From: Pelagibacterium lacus
GTDB taxonomy: Bacteria; Pseudomonadota; Alphaproteobacteria; Rhizobiales; Devosiaceae
Assembly (NCBI RefSeq): GCF_003345525.1
Contig: NZ_QQNH01000024.1
Span: 1-41,184, forward strand
Length of the DNA stretch: 41,184 nt
Direction: 5' to 3'
Positions 1-7,935 of this stretch are shown here, piece after piece. Below the pieces are notes generated by a model. That model did no database searches, had not been told where the DNA came from, and saw only the letters and a program-made list of their open reading frames with translations. The first letter of the stretch is position 1, and the number at the start of each line of letters is the position of its first letter. A program made the position numbers and the translations under genes.

Positions 1-73
1 GCAGGGCGGTTATGCCCAGCGAGACGAGGAAAACCGTGGCCAGAATTGTTGTAGGCAAGCCCTGCGCGCCCAT
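1..73 (-). CDS. N-terminus of an unidentified exported or membrane protein, cut by the window edge
   Basis: Reading leftward from an ATG at 73 there are 24 uninterrupted codons to the edge of the window. The peptide begins MGAQGLPTTILATVFLVSLG, which is a short polar start followed by a hydrophobic stretch, as in a signal peptide or first membrane helix. A good ribosome binding site (AGGGGGG on the minus strand, five bases before the ATG) supports this start. It would be the next leftward gene after the glycosyltransferase operon that ends at 302, separated by about 230 bases. Too little is present to assign a function. Confidence 0.5.
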   Translation of the reverse strand, partial: MGAQGLPTTILATVFLVSLGITAL

Positions 74-277
74 GTCGCCCCCCTGTGTCGCCGGTCTCGA
101 TCCCGGCGACCCATCTCAAAAACAGTACTTTCCCTTAGCCTTGGGCAAAAGCAATCGCAGCTGGAAAGAGGATTTCCATCGCTTTGCGCCAAGACGTGGG
201 GATTGGTCTGGTAGTAAAACTTAACATAGCGTTACCGGCCAAAAGAAGCAACGCATGAATCCCTTTTGAGGGCTTTC

Positions 278-291
278 TGGGCAATTGCCCA
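278..291. repeat. 14-bp perfect palindrome after the glycosyltransferase operon
   Basis: TGGGCAATTGCCCA is a perfect palindrome lying 10 bases beyond the stop of the leftward glycosyltransferase gene. A second weak stem (CCCttttgaGGG, 261-272) follows it. There is no loop and no U tract, so a role in ending the leftward transcript is only a possibility; a protein-binding site for the gene starting at 73 is another. The rest of 74-301 shows no gene. Confidence 0.35.
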
Positions 292-301
292 ATTCTTATC
301 C

Positions 302-1213
302 TCAGCGCTGCAACGCCCGGCGGGCCACCCGGCTCAGCCGTTTGGTCATCGACAGCGGCTTGCGTAGCGAGGCGCGGGCCAGGAATCCGGTGCCTTTGCG
401 CATATCCTTGTTCTTGAGGGCGATGCGGGCCCCCAGCAGGTCCATCTCGAACAGTCGCCCCTGCACGAAGGCCCGGCCATAGCGCTCATAGACCGGCCGG
501 TGCTTTTCGAACACATACTGGTTGCAGGCCCGGATCTGGTCGGCGTCGCGGCCGGTGTCGGACTTGTGGTAGACGCAGAGTGGCGCGCGCCCCGCCGGCT
601 TGATGATCTCGCCGCCCTTGAGGACGAAGCGCAGGAAGAAGTCGAGATCCTGCAGCCGGGGCAGGTTGAGGTCGAACGGCCCCACGGCGCGGAAGGCCTC
701 GGCCGGGGCCAGCAGCGTCCACAGATAGGCGCGCAGGTTGCGGCCCACCATTAGGGCGCGCACCTGATCCTGGTCGACGCGCTGCTCGCATATGCGGGCC
801 CGGGCGCCGATCCATTTCCAGTCGTAATTGCAGGTCACCCAGACGAAGGGATCGGCCGCTTCCGCCTCCCGCGCCCCGAGGGCCGCGAGCTGGGCCTCGA
901 GCTTGGCCGGATACCATTCGTCGCCGGCGTCGAGCCAGGTGACATAGGGGCTCTCGATGGCGTCCAGGAGGGCGTTGCGCGAAAAGGGCCGCCCGCGATT
1001 GGTAGCGCCTTCGATGAGTTCGAGCCTCCCGCCGCGCGCCGCGACGATGGCGCGCAGCCTTTCGCGCGCCACAGTGTCCGAGCCATCGTCATAGACCACT
1101 ACGCGCAGTGGGGCCGTGGCGGTCTGGGCATCGAGCGAGGCGAGCGACAGCGCCAGCCCGTCCGGATCGTTGAAATGGGGCATGAGCACGTCGATCTGGC
1201 GAGCCTCGGTCAT
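302..1213 (-). CDS. Family 2 glycosyltransferase
   Basis: This 303-residue protein has the GT-A fold signature of family 2 transferases. It opens with IDVLMPHFNDPDGLALSLAS, continues with VVVYDDGSDTV (the nucleotide-binding Asp pair) and has a WLDAGDEWYP segment in the place of the DxD motif that binds metal and sugar nucleotide. It probably adds one sugar to a lipid-linked surface glycan at the cytoplasmic membrane. It is the last gene of a leftward operon with an ABC exporter and two GT4 enzymes. Its ATG overlaps the upstream stop as ATGA (1210-1213), which implies translational coupling. The sugar donor and the linkage cannot be told from sequence. Confidence 0.9.
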   Translation of the reverse strand: MTEARQIDVLMPHFNDPDGLALSLASLDAQTATAPLRVVVYDDGSDTVARERLRAIVAARGGRLELIEGATNRGRPFSRNALLDAIESPYVTWLDAGDEWYPAKLEAQLAALGAREAEAADPFVWVTCNYDWKWIGARARICEQRVDQDQVRALMVGRNLRAYLWTLLAPAEAFRAVGPFDLNLPRLQDLDFFLRFVLKGGEIIKPAGRAPLCVYHKSDTGRDADQIRACNQYVFEKHRPVYERYGRAFVQGRLFEMDLLGARIALKNKDMRKGTGFLARASLRKPLSMTKRLSRVARRALQR

Positions 1214-2493
1214 CGGGCCGTCACCTCCGCGATGGCGTCCAGCCAGGTCCGGCGATAGCGCTCCTGGGTGAAATGGGCCACCGAATCCGGGCCGTTGCGA
1301 CCCAGGCGCAGCCGCAGATCGTCATCGGTGATCAGGCGCTCCATGCCGTCCGCGAGGGCCTTGGCCCCGCCCTCCCGCGCGACGAGCAGGCCGTTCTTTT
1401 CGTCGGAGACGAATTCATTGACCCCGGCGCAGTCGGAAAAGGCCACCACTGGCGTTTCGAGGGACAGCGCCTCGGCGACCGAGAGGCCGAACCCCTCGAA
1501 CAGCGCCGGGTGGCAGAGAATGGCGCTTCGGGCGTAGACCTCCTGCAGATCCTTGCTGTGGCCCTTGAGCAGCACCCGCTCGGCGAGGCCCTTTTCCGCG
1601 ATGGCCTCCCTTATCAGCCGGGTCTGGGGACCGACGCCATAGATATGGACCTGCCAGTCCGGATGGCGGTCGGCCAGAAGGGCCCAGGCCTCGACGAGGC
1701 AGAGATAGTTCTTGGGCGCGGCGATGCGGCCCACGGCGAGGACGATCTTTTCGCGCTGCCGGCGCGGCGCGGCGGCGAGGATTTCCGGCGAGACGTAGTT
1801 GGGCACGACGATGATTTTCGATTGCAGGTGCCTCGGGAACCATTTGGCGAAGCCCGGGAACAGCACATGGATAGCCGCGGCATTGCTGAGGCTCGAGAGG
1901 CGCAGCTTGCGGTCGAGGGGATTGGGGTCCCAGCGCTGCGGCGAGAGATAGTCCTCCTCGGGCACGTTGTGATTGGTCGGGATGACCTTGACGCCGGTGC
2001 CCCTCGCCGCCAGCAGGCTCGGCGTATTGGCCGGTGGCATGAAGCTGATCGCCACGTCGGGACGGGCGGATTTGAAATAGCTGTGGAGTTGCTTCCGGAA
2101 CCGGCCATGCACGCTCGACCAGGCGAGGCGCCGCAGGGGCGGGAAAGTCAGAGCCCGCGTCGCGAGGTTATAGAGCTTGCGCTTGGCCGCATGGGCGCGC
2201 CCGGACAGCGGGCGGGCCGGGGCGGCGAGATTGACGCGGGTGATGCCGGGGCGGAGCGCGAAGAACGGCGCGCCCCTTGTGTCGTCGAAATAGACGCAGG
2301 AGACCTCGTGGCCGTCTTCATGGAGCATGTTGGCCAGTTCGCAATAGAGCCGTTCGGCGCCGCCGCTGCGCTCATGCAGCAGGCGGATGACCAGGGCCAC
2401 ATGGGGTTTTCGCGGCGCGGCTTTGGGCCGGGCTGCGGAGCGCGGGGGCGTCTTGGCGTCGAGGCGGGTGCGAAGGGCGAGCGTCGTTGTCAT
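1210..2493 (-). CDS. GT4-family glycosyltransferase
   Basis: The product has 427 residues from the ATG at 2493, which lies one base after the stop of the ABC ATPase gene. An upstream in-frame start at 2529 would overlap that gene by 35 bases and is less likely. The protein has the two-Rossmann GT-B layout: an N-terminal acceptor domain with SGGAERLYCELANML, and a C-terminal nucleotide-sugar domain with VLAVGRIAAPKN and the family motif HPALFEGFGLSVAEALSLE, in which two Glu residues flank the donor site (E-x7-E). It is expected to be a retaining transferase building the exported polysaccharide. It sits between the exporter ATPase and the GT2 gene in the same operon. Confidence 0.9.
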   Translation of the reverse strand: MTTTLALRTRLDAKTPPRSAARPKAAPRKPHVALVIRLLHERSGGAERLYCELANMLHEDGHEVSCVYFDDTRGAPFFALRPGITRVNLAAPARPLSGRAHAAKRKLYNLATRALTFPPLRRLAWSSVHGRFRKQLHSYFKSARPDVAISFMPPANTPSLLAARGTGVKVIPTNHNVPEEDYLSPQRWDPNPLDRKLRLSSLSNAAAIHVLFPGFAKWFPRHLQSKIIVVPNYVSPEILAAAPRRQREKIVLAVGRIAAPKNYLCLVEAWALLADRHPDWQVHIYGVGPQTRLIREAIAEKGLAERVLLKGHSKDLQEVYARSAILCHPALFEGFGLSVAEALSLETPVVAFSDCAGVNEFVSDEKNGLLVAREGGAKALADGMERLITDDDLRLRLGRNGPDSVAHFTQERYRRTWLDAIAEVTAR

Positions 2494-2494
2494 T

Positions 2495-3244
2495 TTATCG
2501 TTTATCCATCCAGGCCTTGTAGGCGGCATAGACGTCCTTTACCGGTCCGAATTCGCGGATCTGTCCCTGATCGAGCCAGACGAGCTGGTCGACCCAGTCT
2601 TCGAGGATGCGCTGGGAGTGGCTGGCCATGATCAGGATGGAGGCCGAATTGATGAGGTCCGATTGCAGCCGCGATATGGTCTTGTTGACCGAGGCGTCGG
2701 CGGCGCTGATCCATTCGTCCATGACGATGATGTCCCCCCTGACCAGCCGCATCAGGCTCATCACCAACCGCGAGCGCATGCCGGCAGAATAGGAGCGCAC
2801 GGGCAGTTCGAAATAGCCCCCCAGCCCGCTAAGGGATTTGACCTCTTCAACATGCTCTTTGATGCGCGATTGCGGCACGCCCATATAGAGGCATTTGAGC
2901 TGGGTATTGAGGCGGCCGGTCAATTCCCCCTTGATGCCCGAGCCCAGCGCGAATTGCGGGCTGATCTTGCCTTGGACGGCGATCGAGCCGCTCTGGACCG
3001 CCAGCGCCCCTGCGCACAGTTTCAGGAGCGTCGACTTGCCCGAGCCGTTGATGCCGATCAGCCCCACCCGGCTGCCGGTGTCGAGCCGCAGGGTGACGGC
3101 GCGCAGGGCGTTGACCTCGTAATAGCGGCGCCCGACCACGATCTCGGCCCCCACCGCGCCGCGCTCGCTGACCTTTTCCGCCTTCCCCGACTTCTTGAGG
3201 AAATAGCTGACCGAAGCGTCCCTTATGTCGATGCTGGCGGTCAT
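2495..3244 (-). CDS. Polysaccharide ABC exporter, ATP-binding subunit (Wzt/KpsT type)
   Basis: This 249-residue ATPase has a Walker A (GINGSGKST), a signature region in RSYSAGMRSRLV that is typical of polysaccharide exporters rather than canonical LSGGQ, and a Walker B (DIIVMDEW). It ends soon after the nucleotide-binding domain. It therefore lacks the C-terminal carbohydrate-binding domain of the long Wzt proteins and resembles KpsT or short Wzt proteins, which do not recognise a terminal cap on the glycan. The gene overlaps the permease gene by 4 bp (3241-3244). Together they should move a lipid-linked polysaccharide across the inner membrane. Confidence 0.92.
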   Translation of the reverse strand: MTASIDIRDASVSYFLKKSGKAEKVSERGAVGAEIVVGRRYYEVNALRAVTLRLDTGSRVGLIGINGSGKSTLLKLCAGALAVQSGSIAVQGKISPQFALGSGIKGELTGRLNTQLKCLYMGVPQSRIKEHVEEVKSLSGLGGYFELPVRSYSAGMRSRLVMSLMRLVRGDIIVMDEWISAADASVNKTISRLQSDLINSASILIMASHSQRILEDWVDQLVWLDQGQIREFGPVKDVYAAYKAWMDKR

Positions 3245-4023
3245 TTAAGGTTCCTTACGAAACTTTGCGTCCCCCTGAAAACGAGGGCCGCGACGAGAAC
3301 GAGCAGCGCCGACAGCGCAAGGCACACCATCCAGGACAGGGGCGAGACGGGCTCCACGCCGAAAACCTGCCGCATCACCGAAAGATAGTGCGCCACCGGA
3401 TTGTACTGGGCCAGAAAGCGCCGCACGTCCGTTTGTTCCCCGGCGGCCCAGAATATCGGCGAGGCAAAGAAGACAAAGCGGGTGGCGGTTCGAATCAGGC
3501 TCGCGAAATCAGGGACGTAGATGGTGACGATGTTGACCAGATAACTGACCGCCAAAGATGTCAGCATCATGGTGGCCAGCAGAACGGGGAACAGCACCAC
3601 CCCCTGCCAGCCCGAGGGCGGGCCCAGGATCAGCACCGCAACCACCAGCACCGCGAGGTTGATCAGGAACTCGAACAGCCGGTCGATCAGCAGCTTGATG
3701 AAGATGCCGGCCAGGTCGAGATTGTTGTGGATGGCGAATTCGAGCTTTTTCTGGATGATGTCGACGCTGTTGTTCACCGTGCTCTGGATGAACTGCCACA
3801 TGACATAGCCCGAAAGCACGTAGAGGAAGAACTGGGCCGGGGTGTAGGTCTCGGCGTGGCGGAACACCAGCGCCAGCATGGCGGTGAAGATCAGGGTCTG
3901 AAGCGGAATCCACAGCACCCCGATCCGCGTGCTCTGGTGCTCGGCCCGGGCTTCGAGATAGCTGATGTGAAGGAAGCGGACGCCGAGCGAGAGCACTCTG
4001 CGACAGGCCTGGAAAAAGCGCAT
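3241..4023 (-). CDS. Polysaccharide ABC exporter, permease subunit (Wzm/KpsM type)
   Basis: This 260-residue ABC-2 type permease shows about six hydrophobic segments, the first around residues 36-55 after an amphipathic N-terminus (HISYLEARAEHQSTRIGVLW, the conserved region of this family). It forms the membrane channel for the ATPase encoded immediately downstream. The start at 4023 has an AGGGG ribosome binding site. An 86-bp gap separates it from the upstream GT4 gene. It is an exporter of undecaprenyl- or lipid-linked glycan such as O-antigen or capsule; the substrate is unknown. Confidence 0.92.
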   Translation of the reverse strand: MRFFQACRRVLSLGVRFLHISYLEARAEHQSTRIGVLWIPLQTLIFTAMLALVFRHAETYTPAQFFLYVLSGYVMWQFIQSTVNNSVDIIQKKLEFAIHNNLDLAGIFIKLLIDRLFEFLINLAVLVVAVLILGPPSGWQGVVLFPVLLATMMLTSLAVSYLVNIVTIYVPDFASLIRTATRFVFFASPIFWAAGEQTDVRRFLAQYNPVAHYLSVMRQVFGVEPVSPLSWMVCLALSALLVLVAALVFRGTQSFVRNLK

Positions 4024-4109
4024 CGAAACCCCTGTTTGGTTGTTTGCCTGGGGCGGTTAACGCCATTGGACCCCAAAGGCAAGCGTGCCCCGAGGGGCCG
4101 AAATATGCG

Positions 4110-5345
4110 TCAGACGCGCGCGGTCGCCTCGGCGAGACGGACGAATTTCCCGTACAGCACCCGCGCGTCGTAATGGGTATCGAAGACGGTCCGCAGGCGG
4201 TTTTGTTCCGCCTCCCCATCGGTGATCGCGGTCCGCGCGAGGATGGCGGCGGCGAGGGCGTCGGGGGTGGCGGGCCGCACCACTGTGCCGGCCCCGTGCC
4301 TTTGGTAGAACGACGCGAGCTCCCCCTCCAGCGTCGCCAGCTGGAAGGTGCCATAGGCCATGTATTCGAACACCTTGTTGGGCAGGCCCTGCGGCGCGCC
4401 GGCCACATAGGGCAGCAGCCCCTCCATGCTGTTGGCGAGGCAGACGGCGATCTGGTCCGGCGAGAGCCAGCCGGGCAGGCGGCAATTGGCGAGACGCGCG
4501 AAGGGTTCGGCCAGCGCTCGCTCCTGGTCGCCGCCGCCGGCGATGAGCATCTGGATATCGGGGCGCGATTGCAGCCGCTGCGCCGCCGCGTGGACCAGCG
4601 CCAGATCATAGGTCTTGCCCCAGGAGCCGACAAAGCTCACCAGGCGCTTTTCCGGGCTGACGCCCATCGCCTCGAGCATGGCCCGTTGCGTTGCGGCCGG
4701 GGGCAGGGGCCGGGGCGCATAGCCCAGTTCGATCACCTGGTCGTGGGACCGGCGCGCGCGCCCCGCCTTGTGCAGCCCCCAATCGAGATAGCCCGGGGAA
4801 ATGCCCACCACGGCGTCGGCCTGCCGCAGCGCTGCCTTGACCATCCTGTCGAGCGGGGCGAGGGCGAGCCGGCCCAGCGGCATCAGCGCGTCCGGCACGA
4901 AGGCGGCAAAGGAATCGGGCCAGAGATCGCGGATGGAAATAATGAGCGGCACCTTGTGGGCGCGGCAGAACTGCGCTGTCGCAAAGGCCGCTTCGGGGGT
5001 CGGGATATCGGCGACGCAGAGGGCTGGCCGGGGCCGCGCGTTAAGGTAAGCCGCGAGGTTGCGGGCGAAGACGCGGTTGTGCCACAGGCGCGCGAAGCCG
5101 ACATTGCGCCCATAGGCCGGGCCGGGCAGGGTGGTGATGGCGAGGCCCGGCGCCACGGGCTCGCGCAGCAGCGCCGCGCCGCGCTGGGCCTTGCGGTAAT
5201 GATCGAAACGCGCCGAGACGAATTCGACCCGATGGCCGGCGGCGGCGAGGGCGTTGGCGAGCAGTCCCGAGCGCATGGTGCGCCGATCCGGCTCGACGAC
5301 CGGCAGCGGCTCGAAGGTGTTGACGATGACGATATCGCGTTGCAT
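4110..5345 (-). CDS. GT4-family glycosyltransferase (WbuB-like)
   Basis: This 411-residue GT-B enzyme has an N-terminal domain containing a segment ADIPTPEAAFATAQFC and then SIRDLWPDSFAAF, characteristic of WbuB-like transferases. The donor domain has VSFVGSWGKTYD and the NKVFEYMAYGTFQLATLEGE segment that corresponds to the EX7E region. It is the first gene of the leftward polysaccharide operon and is transcribed from the 362-bp spacer shared with the rightward sugar transferase. It likely adds an early sugar of the repeat unit on the cytoplasmic face. The precise donor cannot be judged. Confidence 0.88.
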   Translation of the reverse strand: MQRDIVIVNTFEPLPVVEPDRRTMRSGLLANALAAAGHRVEFVSARFDHYRKAQRGAALLREPVAPGLAITTLPGPAYGRNVGFARLWHNRVFARNLAAYLNARPRPALCVADIPTPEAAFATAQFCRAHKVPLIISIRDLWPDSFAAFVPDALMPLGRLALAPLDRMVKAALRQADAVVGISPGYLDWGLHKAGRARRSHDQVIELGYAPRPLPPAATQRAMLEAMGVSPEKRLVSFVGSWGKTYDLALVHAAAQRLQSRPDIQMLIAGGGDQERALAEPFARLANCRLPGWLSPDQIAVCLANSMEGLLPYVAGAPQGLPNKVFEYMAYGTFQLATLEGELASFYQRHGAGTVVRPATPDALAAAILARTAITDGEAEQNRLRTVFDTHYDARVLYGKFVRLAEATARV

Positions 5346-5353
5346 GCGGCGCG

Positions 5354-5531
5354 CGGTTCCCTTTCATCGGTTCCACGAGGTGGACCGGCGCGGCGCGAAA
5401 AGCAAGCGCGACGATCTTCTCCCAACCCGCCATCAAGATGTCCGGTTCCCTGCATACGGAGCGAGATCAGAAAAAGTTGAAAGACTTTTTCGGTTCGATC
5501 TCGCGACCAAAGAAGAAAAGGGATCGGTTCC
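5354..5531. repeat. Cluster of CGGTTCC repeats in a divergent promoter region
   Basis: The heptamer CGGTTCC occurs at 5354-5360, 5368-5374, 5443-5449 and 5525-5531, and a one-mismatch copy (CGGTTCG) is at 5491-5497. Two of the copies extend to an 11-bp direct repeat, CGGTTCCCTGC (5443-5453 and 5525-5535). They sit between divergent polysaccharide genes, so binding sites for a regulator are plausible. No known operator is matched. Confidence 0.4.
5461..5504. promoter_or_regulatory. Large inverted repeat between divergent polysaccharide genes
   Basis: An outer pair GCGAGATC (5461-5468) and GATCTCGC (5497-5504) encloses an inner pair GAAAAAGT (5470-5477) and ACTTTTTC (5484-5491) with a 6-base loop. 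The two perfect 8-bp arms are broken by a 1-versus-5 base bulge. It lies in the only long A/T-containing stretch of the 5346-5707 spacer, upstream of the GT4 operon on one side and the sugar transferase on the other. It could be an operator, or a hairpin in a leader RNA. I see no protein gene in this spacer. Confidence 0.55.
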
Positions 5532-5707
5532 CTGCGTGAGGACGTTCAAGGCATTTGGCGCGTGACAGGCGCCCGGCCGGACAGTATTGAAAGGATTGCC
5601 ACCCTGTGACCGTTTTGGAGCAAGGTCGGCCACTGCGGGGCCGTGAGACACCAGTGCAAAGGCGACGGCGTTTTCCAAATCGTCTGCGTGGCCGGTTGGC
5701 GTCATCC

Positions 5708-6985
5708 ATGCCGCGCGCCGATCTCACCGATGTCCTCAAGCGCGGCGCGGTGATGCGGCGGCATCGCTTCATAGCCGATCTGCGGCTGCTGCTGGTGCCG
5801 GCCCTGGTTTCGGCGGTGCTGCAATGCGTCGTCTACACTCTCTTCATCCTGCGGGCCCATCGCAGCGACTGGAACAATCTGGCGCTGGCGTGCCTCGTCC
5901 TCGCCATCATGCCCTTCGTCGTCTCGGCCATCATCGCCGCCCTGCGCAGCCAGGAATTCCCTTTCACGCTTTCGGCGGTGATCACCCTCGTGGTCCACAA
6001 TTTCGGCGTGGTGGTGCTGTCGGCCATGCGCGTGCCCATCAGCTATTCGGCGCTGCTCGCCGCGGCGCCCATCGCGGTGGGGATGATGATCATCGGGGCG
6101 ACCCGGTTGACCCGCAACAGCCATGAGCGGCTGGCGGTGCTCGATTTCCCCGGCGCGCAGCGGGCCAGCAAGCTGATCGGCGGCGACATCACCATCCTGT
6201 CCGCCGCCGGGGCGGACCTCGCCGATTTCGACCGCATCCTGATCGATGGCGCGACGCACCATACGCCGGCCTGGTCCGAGCATCTCACCCGGGCCCAGAT
6301 GCGCGGCACGCTGGTCACTCCGTGGTTCGCGGTTCTGGAACAGAAATGGGGGCGGGTGATCCCGGACTATTTCGACGTCAGCCATCTCGCCTATCGGGCC
6401 GGCCAGATCTATTACACGCGGCTCAAGCGCTTTCTCGACGTCCTGCTCGTGGTGCTGGCCCTGCCGGTGGTGCTGCCGTTGGGCGCGCTGATCTGGCTCT
6501 ATATCCGCGCGCTCGACGGCGGCCCGAGCCTGTTCGTGCAGACGCGGCGCGGCTATGGCGGGCGCAATTTCCGCATGCTCAAATTCCGCACCATGCGCAA
6601 GGGCAGCCAGGGGGGCGCCACCGGCACGGGCGACGATCGCATCCTGCCCGGCTGCGCGCTGCTGCGCCGCCTGCGGCTCGACGAGCTGCCGCAACTGGTC
6701 AACATTCTGCGCGGCGAGATGAGCTGGATCGGCCCGCGCCCGGTCTCGCTGGAAATCGCCCGCGCCTGCGAACAGCTCACCCCCGCCTATAAGGCGCGCT
6801 ATCTGGTGCTGCCGGGCATCACCGGCTGGGCGCAGGTGCAATATCCCTATGCCGGCACCGCGCGCGAGGAGCTGGAAAAGCTGGAATATGACCTCTACTA
6901 CCTCAAGCGCATCTCGCTCGACCTCGATCTCGAGATCATGTTCCGCACCATCCGCACCCTGGTGACCGGCAAGGGCGCGCGTTAA
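5708..6985 (+). CDS. Polyprenyl-phosphate sugar-1-phosphate transferase (exopolysaccharide/O-antigen initiation)
   Basis: The product has 425 residues from the ATG at 5708. An in-frame GTG at 5606 would add 34 residues, but those codons (AGG, CGA, ACA, CCA) are unlike the gene, so I reject it. The N-terminal half has four membrane segments and a cytoplasmic nucleotide-binding-like domain. A fifth hydrophobic segment (LLVVLALPVVLPLGALIWLY) leads into the catalytic domain of the bacterial sugar transferase family, with MLKFRTM, LRLDELPQLVNILRGEMSWI and IGPRP. It should transfer a hexose-1-phosphate from a nucleotide sugar to undecaprenyl phosphate, starting the glycan. It converges on the Stealth gene; the two stop codons share the palindrome TTAA (6982-6985). 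Confidence 0.9.
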   Translation: MPRADLTDVLKRGAVMRRHRFIADLRLLLVPALVSAVLQCVVYTLFILRAHRSDWNNLALACLVLAIMPFVVSAIIAALRSQEFPFTLSAVITLVVHNFGVVVLSAMRVPISYSALLAAAPIAVGMMIIGATRLTRNSHERLAVLDFPGAQRASKLIGGDITILSAAGADLADFDRILIDGATHHTPAWSEHLTRAQMRGTLVTPWFAVLEQKWGRVIPDYFDVSHLAYRAGQIYYTRLKRFLDVLLVVLALPVVLPLGALIWLYIRALDGGPSLFVQTRRGYGGRNFRMLKFRTMRKGSQGGATGTGDDRILPGCALLRRLRLDELPQLVNILRGEMSWIGPRPVSLEIARACEQLTPAYKARYLVLPGITGWAQVQYPYAGTAREELEKLEYDLYYLKRISLDLDLEIMFRTIRTLVTGKGAR

Positions 6986-7935
6986 TCCTCGATGAGGTCC
7001 TTGAGGAAACCAAGGATCATGGCCTGCTCGCTCTCGCTGCCCTGGTCGAGCGATTGCACGCACAGGCTCGCCACCTCGCCCCGACGGCAGCGTTCGAGCC
7101 GCGCCGCGATCACCGCGTTGCGGTGCTTGCGCGGGTGGAGATATTCCCAGTCGTCCGGGCCCGAGCGCGCCTCCTGCCGGGTCAGCGCCAGATTGGCGGC
7201 GAGGGTGACGGGCGGGCGCTGGTGCGGCGAACGGAAGCGGTAGCGGGCATTGGCCTCGATATCGAACCGCTCGCCCAGTTGGGCGAACAGCGAGCGGGTC
7301 AGCGGGTAGGGGGCATGGGCGAGCCAGAAGGTCTCCCGCGTCGGCCGCTGCCATTTCGCGTCGGGGCCGGCCGGGCCGACATAGCCGTCGCGATACCGGC
7401 TCCTGGCCCAGACGAGGGTCAGCGCCGACAGCACCTCGCGCTGCAGGCCTTCGAGCGGTCCCATGGGGTCGGAGATCCACGCGCCGCGAAAGATCGGCTC
7501 GGGGCCGAAATAATCGGCCTCCCGTGTGGGCCGGACCAGGAACATGTCGTCGTTGAAATAGAGGAAGCGCTCCGACAGTCCCTCGATGCGGAAAAGGAAA
7601 CTCTCGATCGACGTGGAGTTGAAATTGGGCAGCACGGCGCCGGTGCTTGGAAAAATGTCGCGGTGGTCGATCACGCTGACCCCGAGCCGTTGCGCGAGGC
7701 GCGGGCCGAGCCAGCGGGGGCGCTGCTGGTCGGTGACCACGAAGATCCGTTCGATCCAGGGCGCGAATTTGCGCACCAGATGCAGGCCGTAGAACAGTTC
7801 GCCCCGGTCGGCGAACCGGGTCGGGTCCGTGGCGTGGCGTGCCAGATCGCCTTGCTCCTCGGCGAGGTAGCGGGCCCGTTTGCGCGCATGGTCGGGGTCG
7901 GCGCCGTCGACCCAGGTGAAGACGGCGTCAGTCAT
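6982..7935 (-). CDS. Stealth-family sugar-phosphate transferase
   Basis: This 317-residue protein carries the conserved regions of the Stealth family. CR1 is at the N-terminus (DAVFTWVDGADPDH). CR2 includes GELFYGLHLVRKFAPWIERI, VTDQQRPRWL, LPNFNSTSIES and FLYFNDDMFLV. A CR3-like HAPYPLTRSLF follows. Family members such as the meningococcal capsule polymerases transfer hexose-1-phosphate units, making phosphodiester-linked glycans. This suggests that the surface polymer here contains sugar-phosphate links, which is an inference. The gene is the last of a leftward operon and its start overlaps the stop of the O-antigen ligase-like gene by 8 bp. Confidence 0.9.
   Translation of the reverse strand: MTDAVFTWVDGADPDHARKRARYLAEEQGDLARHATDPTRFADRGELFYGLHLVRKFAPWIERIFVVTDQQRPRWLGPRLAQRLGVSVIDHRDIFPSTGAVLPNFNSTSIESFLFRIEGLSERFLYFNDDMFLVRPTREADYFGPEPIFRGAWISDPMGPLEGLQREVLSALTLVWARSRYRDGYVGPAGPDAKWQRPTRETFWLAHAPYPLTRSLFAQLGERFDIEANARYRFRSPHQRPPVTLAANLALTRQEARSGPDDWEYLHPRKHRNAVIAARLERCRRGEVASLCVQSLDQGSESEQAMILGFLKDLIED

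Noticed and set aside
5702-7480. A 592-residue minus-strand open frame
   Set aside because: It is antisense to the sugar transferase and to part of the Stealth gene in a different frame. Its composition (rich in Arg, Gly, His) shows it to be a high-GC shadow.
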